Shown here: positions 6,220 through 8,197 of the stretch, piece after piece
Layout of the letters: the number at the start of each line of letters is the position of its first letter
How positions within the stretch are numbered: position 1 is the stretch's first letter
Assembly (NCBI GenBank): GCA_003157175.1
Contig: PMIQ01000239.1
Coordinates: 7,199-15,395, forward strand
DNA length: 8,197 nucleotides
Direction of reading: 5' to 3'
Origin: Chloroflexota bacterium
Lineage (GTDB): Bacteria > Chloroflexota > Limnocylindria > Limnocylindrales > CSP1-4
The notes under the pieces: model-generated
Told to the model about the DNA's origin: nothing
Databases searched by the model: none
The model's input: the letters and a program-made list of their open reading frames with translations, nothing else
Position numbers and translations under genes: made by a program

Positions 6220-6365
6220 CAGAAGGTTAAGAAACGCACACCCTGGGACAAGTGCCGCGGGTTTAGGGCTGGGAACGACCGGGTAGCGCGATCGGGAGCT
6301 CGCGGGAAAGGCTCGGGTAGGTCCTGCGGCGGGGCATTCTGGGCTCAGGCCGGTCGTCCGGGTAC

Positions 6366-6385
6366 CTCCGATCAGGCGATCGGGG
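6366..6385 (+). repeat. Hairpin upstream of the lipoprotein gene
   Basis: CTCCGATC (6366-6373) and GATCGGGG (6378-6385) pair over 8 bp, with one T-G wobble, around the tetraloop AGGC. The 3' arm overlaps GGGGCC (6382-6387), which can instead pair with GGCCCC (6410-6415), so two mutually exclusive folds are possible in the 65 bases before the ATG at 6431. Confidence 0.45.
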
Positions 6386-6430
6386 CCCGGCGCCGATGCG
6401 GCGGCTTGTGGCCCCTGGCAGAATTCGGAC

Positions 6431-7753
6431 ATGCACTTCCAGCCGCGCCCCGGAATTGGCGTCCTGCTCGCCACGGTGATCGTCGTCGCCGCCTGCGGCT
6501 CATCCCCGGCGACGGCAACCCCGGCGCTCGGGCCCACCGGCTCCGCTCTTGCGTCGGCCGGTATCGCGACGTCCGGCACGCCCGGCGCCTCGCCCAGCGT
6601 TACGAGTGGCGCCACCCCCGACGCCTCCGCGGATCTGGCCACGTACGCTCAGATCGAGATGCAGGTAGAGGCGCTGCGCGAGCTGGCGCCCAAGTCACCC
6701 GTGACGCCGATCCTGCTCGACGAGGCGGGTGTTCGCGACTGGATGACCAAGGCCACGCAGAGCGGAGTGGATCACACCGCGATGGCCGCCCAGAGCCGCC
6801 TCTTCGTGCACCTGGGTCTGCTGCCGGCGGGCGCCTCGCTCGAACAGCTCGAGCTCGATCTGAACGCCGGCCAGGCGATCGGCTTCTACGACGTCGACAC
6901 GAAGCAGCTGTATCTGCTCTCCCAATCGGGCGCCGTCGGCCCGGAGCAGCGGCTGACCTTCTCGCATGAGTTCACCCACGCCCTGCAGGACCAGAACTTC
7001 GGGCTCGCCAACCTGGCGATCGACACTGTCGATCAGGGCGACCGCGATCTTGCCCGGACGGCCCTGCCAGAGGGCGACGCCACGCTGTCGATGACGCAAT
7101 GGGCCGTGGCCCACATGTCGGTCCTGGACCTTGCGTCGGTCAGCCTCTCCGCGGCGTCCGGCCCCCAGACCGCCCAGCTCAACAACGCGCCGGCGATCCT
7201 GCGCCAGGACCTGATGTTCCCGTACCTGGCCGGGCTGACCTTCGTCGAGGGCGTCTATGCCCACGGTAGCTGGGCCGCCGTCGACAAGCTGTACTCCAGG
7301 CCGCCCAACTCGACCTCGCAAATCCTCCACCCGGAGTTGTATGCCGCCGGCATCGGCCCGGTCGCCGTGGTTCTGAACGCGGTGCCCCCGACTCTGGGCA
7401 GTGGCTGGAAGGTCGCGTTCCAGGACACCATGGGCGAGCTGCAGCTGCGGGTCTGGCTCGAGGGCGAGCATCCGACCGACGCTCAGACGAAGGTCGCCGA
7501 CTCGGCCGCCTCGAGTTGGGCCGGCGACCGGATCGGGCTGTACGAAGGCCCCAATGGAGCGTGGGCGGCGGTCCTGCGGACGCGATGGCGCAGCGCGTCG
7601 GGGCGCACCGCCTTCGCCGCCGCGGCGAGCCAGACCCTCGATGGGCTGTCCAGCCCATCCTCGGTCTGCGGCGACGCCGTCCATGCGGACATCGTCATCG
7701 CCTCGGACACGACCGTGTTGGGGAATTTCACCACCTGTCAGACCGCAGAGTAG
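6431..7753 (+). CDS. Secreted lipoprotein with HEFTH zinc-metallopeptidase motif
   Basis: This is a 440-residue protein with an N-terminal signal: RPGIGVLLATVIVVAAC ends in a lipobox (V19-A20-A21-Cys22), so it should be lipid-anchored on the outer face of the membrane. A Gly/Ser/Thr/Ala/Pro-rich linker runs to about residue 70. The folded domain contains FSHEFTHALQDQNFGL with the HExxH motif at His179-His183, then LPEGDATLS with Glu214, 31 residues later, a plausible third zinc ligand of gluzincin type. This arrangement (HE.THALQDQ followed by EGDA) resembles poorly characterised putative metallopeptidases of Chloroflexota and other GC-rich bacteria. Peptidase activity and substrate are inferred, not shown. 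The C-terminal half has no motif I can name; two cysteines near the end (in SSVCGD and TTCQ) could form a disulfide. There is no good Shine-Dalgarno sequence; CAGAAT ends 6 nt before the ATG. It is convergent with argS. Confidence 0.85.
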   Translation: MHFQPRPGIGVLLATVIVVAACGSSPATATPALGPTGSALASAGIATSGTPGASPSVTSGATPDASADLATYAQIEMQVEALRELAPKSPVTPILLDEAGVRDWMTKATQSGVDHTAMAAQSRLFVHLGLLPAGASLEQLELDLNAGQAIGFYDVDTKQLYLLSQSGAVGPEQRLTFSHEFTHALQDQNFGLANLAIDTVDQGDRDLARTALPEGDATLSMTQWAVAHMSVLDLASVSLSAASGPQTAQLNNAPAILRQDLMFPYLAGLTFVEGVYAHGSWAAVDKLYSRPPNSTSQILHPELYAAGIGPVAVVLNAVPPTLGSGWKVAFQDTMGELQLRVWLEGEHPTDAQTKVADSAASSWAGDRIGLYEGPNGAWAAVLRTRWRSASGRTAFAAAASQTLDGLSSPSSVCGDAVHADIVIASDTTVLGNFTTCQTAE

Positions 7754-7806
7754 GGGCGGCCGCGGCGTAGCTCTCCCGCCCGGTTCCCGGACCCGGCCTG
7801 CGAGCG

Positions 7807-8197
7807 CTACATCGATCCGGGGGCGGAGATCCCGAGCAGGCTGAGCGCGTTGGCGAGGGTCGTCTTCGCGGCCGCGACCAGAGCGAGGCGCGCCCCCGAG
7901 CGGTTGGGCTCGTCGGGGTCCACGACGCGGGCGTCACGGTAGAAGGCGTGGAACGTGGTCGCCAGCTCCGTGGCGTAGGTCGTGACGCCGTGCGTTTCCT
8001 CGCTCGAGGCCGCGTCCTCCACGACCTCGGGCAGGCGCACGATCTGGCGGACGAGCTGCGCCTCAGGCGCGCCGGGGAGGATACCGGCCAGTAGCTCGGC
8101 CAGGTGCGGGTCGTCCACGGCCGGTGGCTTCATGCCGGCTTCCTCAGCCTTGCGTAGGATCGAGGCGATTCGAGCGTGGGCGTACTGGACGTAGTAG
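7807..8197 (-). CDS. argS: Arginyl-tRNA synthetase, C-terminal part, truncated by window edge
   Basis: ArgS is a cytosolic class I aminoacyl-tRNA synthetase that charges tRNA-Arg. The window holds the last 129 residues; the catalytic core with its HIGH-type motif lies beyond the right edge, as the usual length is about 550-600. The visible fragment begins with YYVQYAHARIASILRKAEE, a highly conserved ArgS segment. It then runs through the all-helical DALR anticodon-binding domain: LPEVVEDAA, TTYATELATTFHAFYRDARV, ARLALVAAAKTTLANALSLLGI and the terminal SAPGSM, the typical ArgS C-terminus ending in Met. The stop is TAG at 7809-7807. It is convergent with the lipoprotein gene across a 53-bp gap in which I see no clear terminator. 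Confidence 0.95.
   Translation of the reverse strand, partial: YYVQYAHARIASILRKAEEAGMKPPAVDDPHLAELLAGILPGAPEAQLVRQIVRLPEVVEDAASSEETHGVTTYATELATTFHAFYRDARVVDPDEPNRSGARLALVAAAKTTLANALSLLGISAPGSM

Larger units (their letters stand above)
5917..6430. other. Non-coding divergent intergenic region with tandem repeat and multiple inverted repeats
   Basis: This 514-bp stretch separates two divergently transcribed genes and holds no convincing gene. From left to right it contains a 13-bp tandem repeat (5971-6009), a short hairpin (6086-6101), a strong stem-loop (6101-6135), a G-rich run (6136-6152), a 14-codon ATG frame (6149-6193) with an SD-like GGAGG 8 nt upstream, and a hairpin (6194-6219). Further on are an 8-bp long-range inverted repeat (6275-6282 with 6350-6357) around a small CGCGA/TCGCG hairpin (6287-6304), and an 8-bp hairpin (6366-6385) just before the lipoprotein gene. 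About 6190-6245 is visibly richer in A than its surroundings. It must include the promoters of both flanking genes. Its features do not match any riboswitch, tmRNA, RNase P RNA or SRP RNA signature I know. Confidence 0.6.

Noticed and set aside
6190..6642. Minus-strand open frame (150 codons) across the intergenic region and lipoprotein start
   Set aside because: Antisense to the signal peptide and linker; no start signal and no similarity recognised.
5353..6969. Plus-strand open frame (538 codons) crossing the MBL-fold gene, the intergenic region and the lipoprotein start
   Set aside because: It overlaps two supported genes in other frames and its translation changes character along the way, as expected for a chance frame.
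1..8197. CRISPR array, insertion sequence, transposase or phage gene
   Set aside because: No spaced direct repeats, no terminal inverted repeats with a transposase, and no phage-type protein were seen.

Overview
This is a GC-rich window with dense coding and strong G/C preference at third codon positions. Its core is a histidine-utilisation (hut) locus. The organism is most likely a GC-rich soil or sediment bacterium of the Chloroflexota (Limnocylindria/Ellin6529-like) or, less likely, an actinobacterium. That placement is inferred from base composition, a degenerate UlaG-like metallo-hydrolase and an Ala/Ser/Thr/Pro-rich lipoprotein; no marker in the window proves it.

Layout. Positions 1-1275 (+) hold the 3' three-quarters of urocanate hydratase (hutU), cut by the window start. 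Positions 1360-2733 (-) hold an MFS exporter-type transporter, convergent with hutU. A 131-bp divergent promoter region follows. Then come ftcD (glutamate formimidoyltransferase, 2865-3836, GTG start) and hutI (imidazolonepropionase, 3844-5184), 7 nt apart and so probably one transcript. A perfect 10-bp GC hairpin at 5199-5222 separates hutI from the convergent metallo-beta-lactamase-fold gene (5242-5916, -). A 514-bp non-coding stretch (5917-6430) contains a 13-bp tandem repeat and several strong inverted repeats. After it come a secreted lipoprotein with an HEFTH metallopeptidase motif (6431-7753, +) and the C-terminal part of arginyl-tRNA synthetase (argS, 7807-8197, -), cut by the window end.

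How the genes work together. HutU turns urocanate into 4-imidazolone-5-propionate, HutI opens that ring to N-formimino-L-glutamate, and FtcD moves the formimino group to tetrahydrofolate, releasing glutamate. The route therefore appears to end through folate rather than through HutG or HutF/HutG. Histidine ammonia-lyase (hutH) and a formimino-THF cyclodeaminase are not in the window. The transporter, the MBL-fold protein, the lipoprotein and argS have no evident role in the pathway.

No convincing new multi-gene system is visible. The parts most worth a second look are the structured intergenic region at 5917-6430, the three half-site pattern in the MFS/ftcD promoter region, the degenerate metal site of the MBL-fold protein, and the lipoprotein peptidase.
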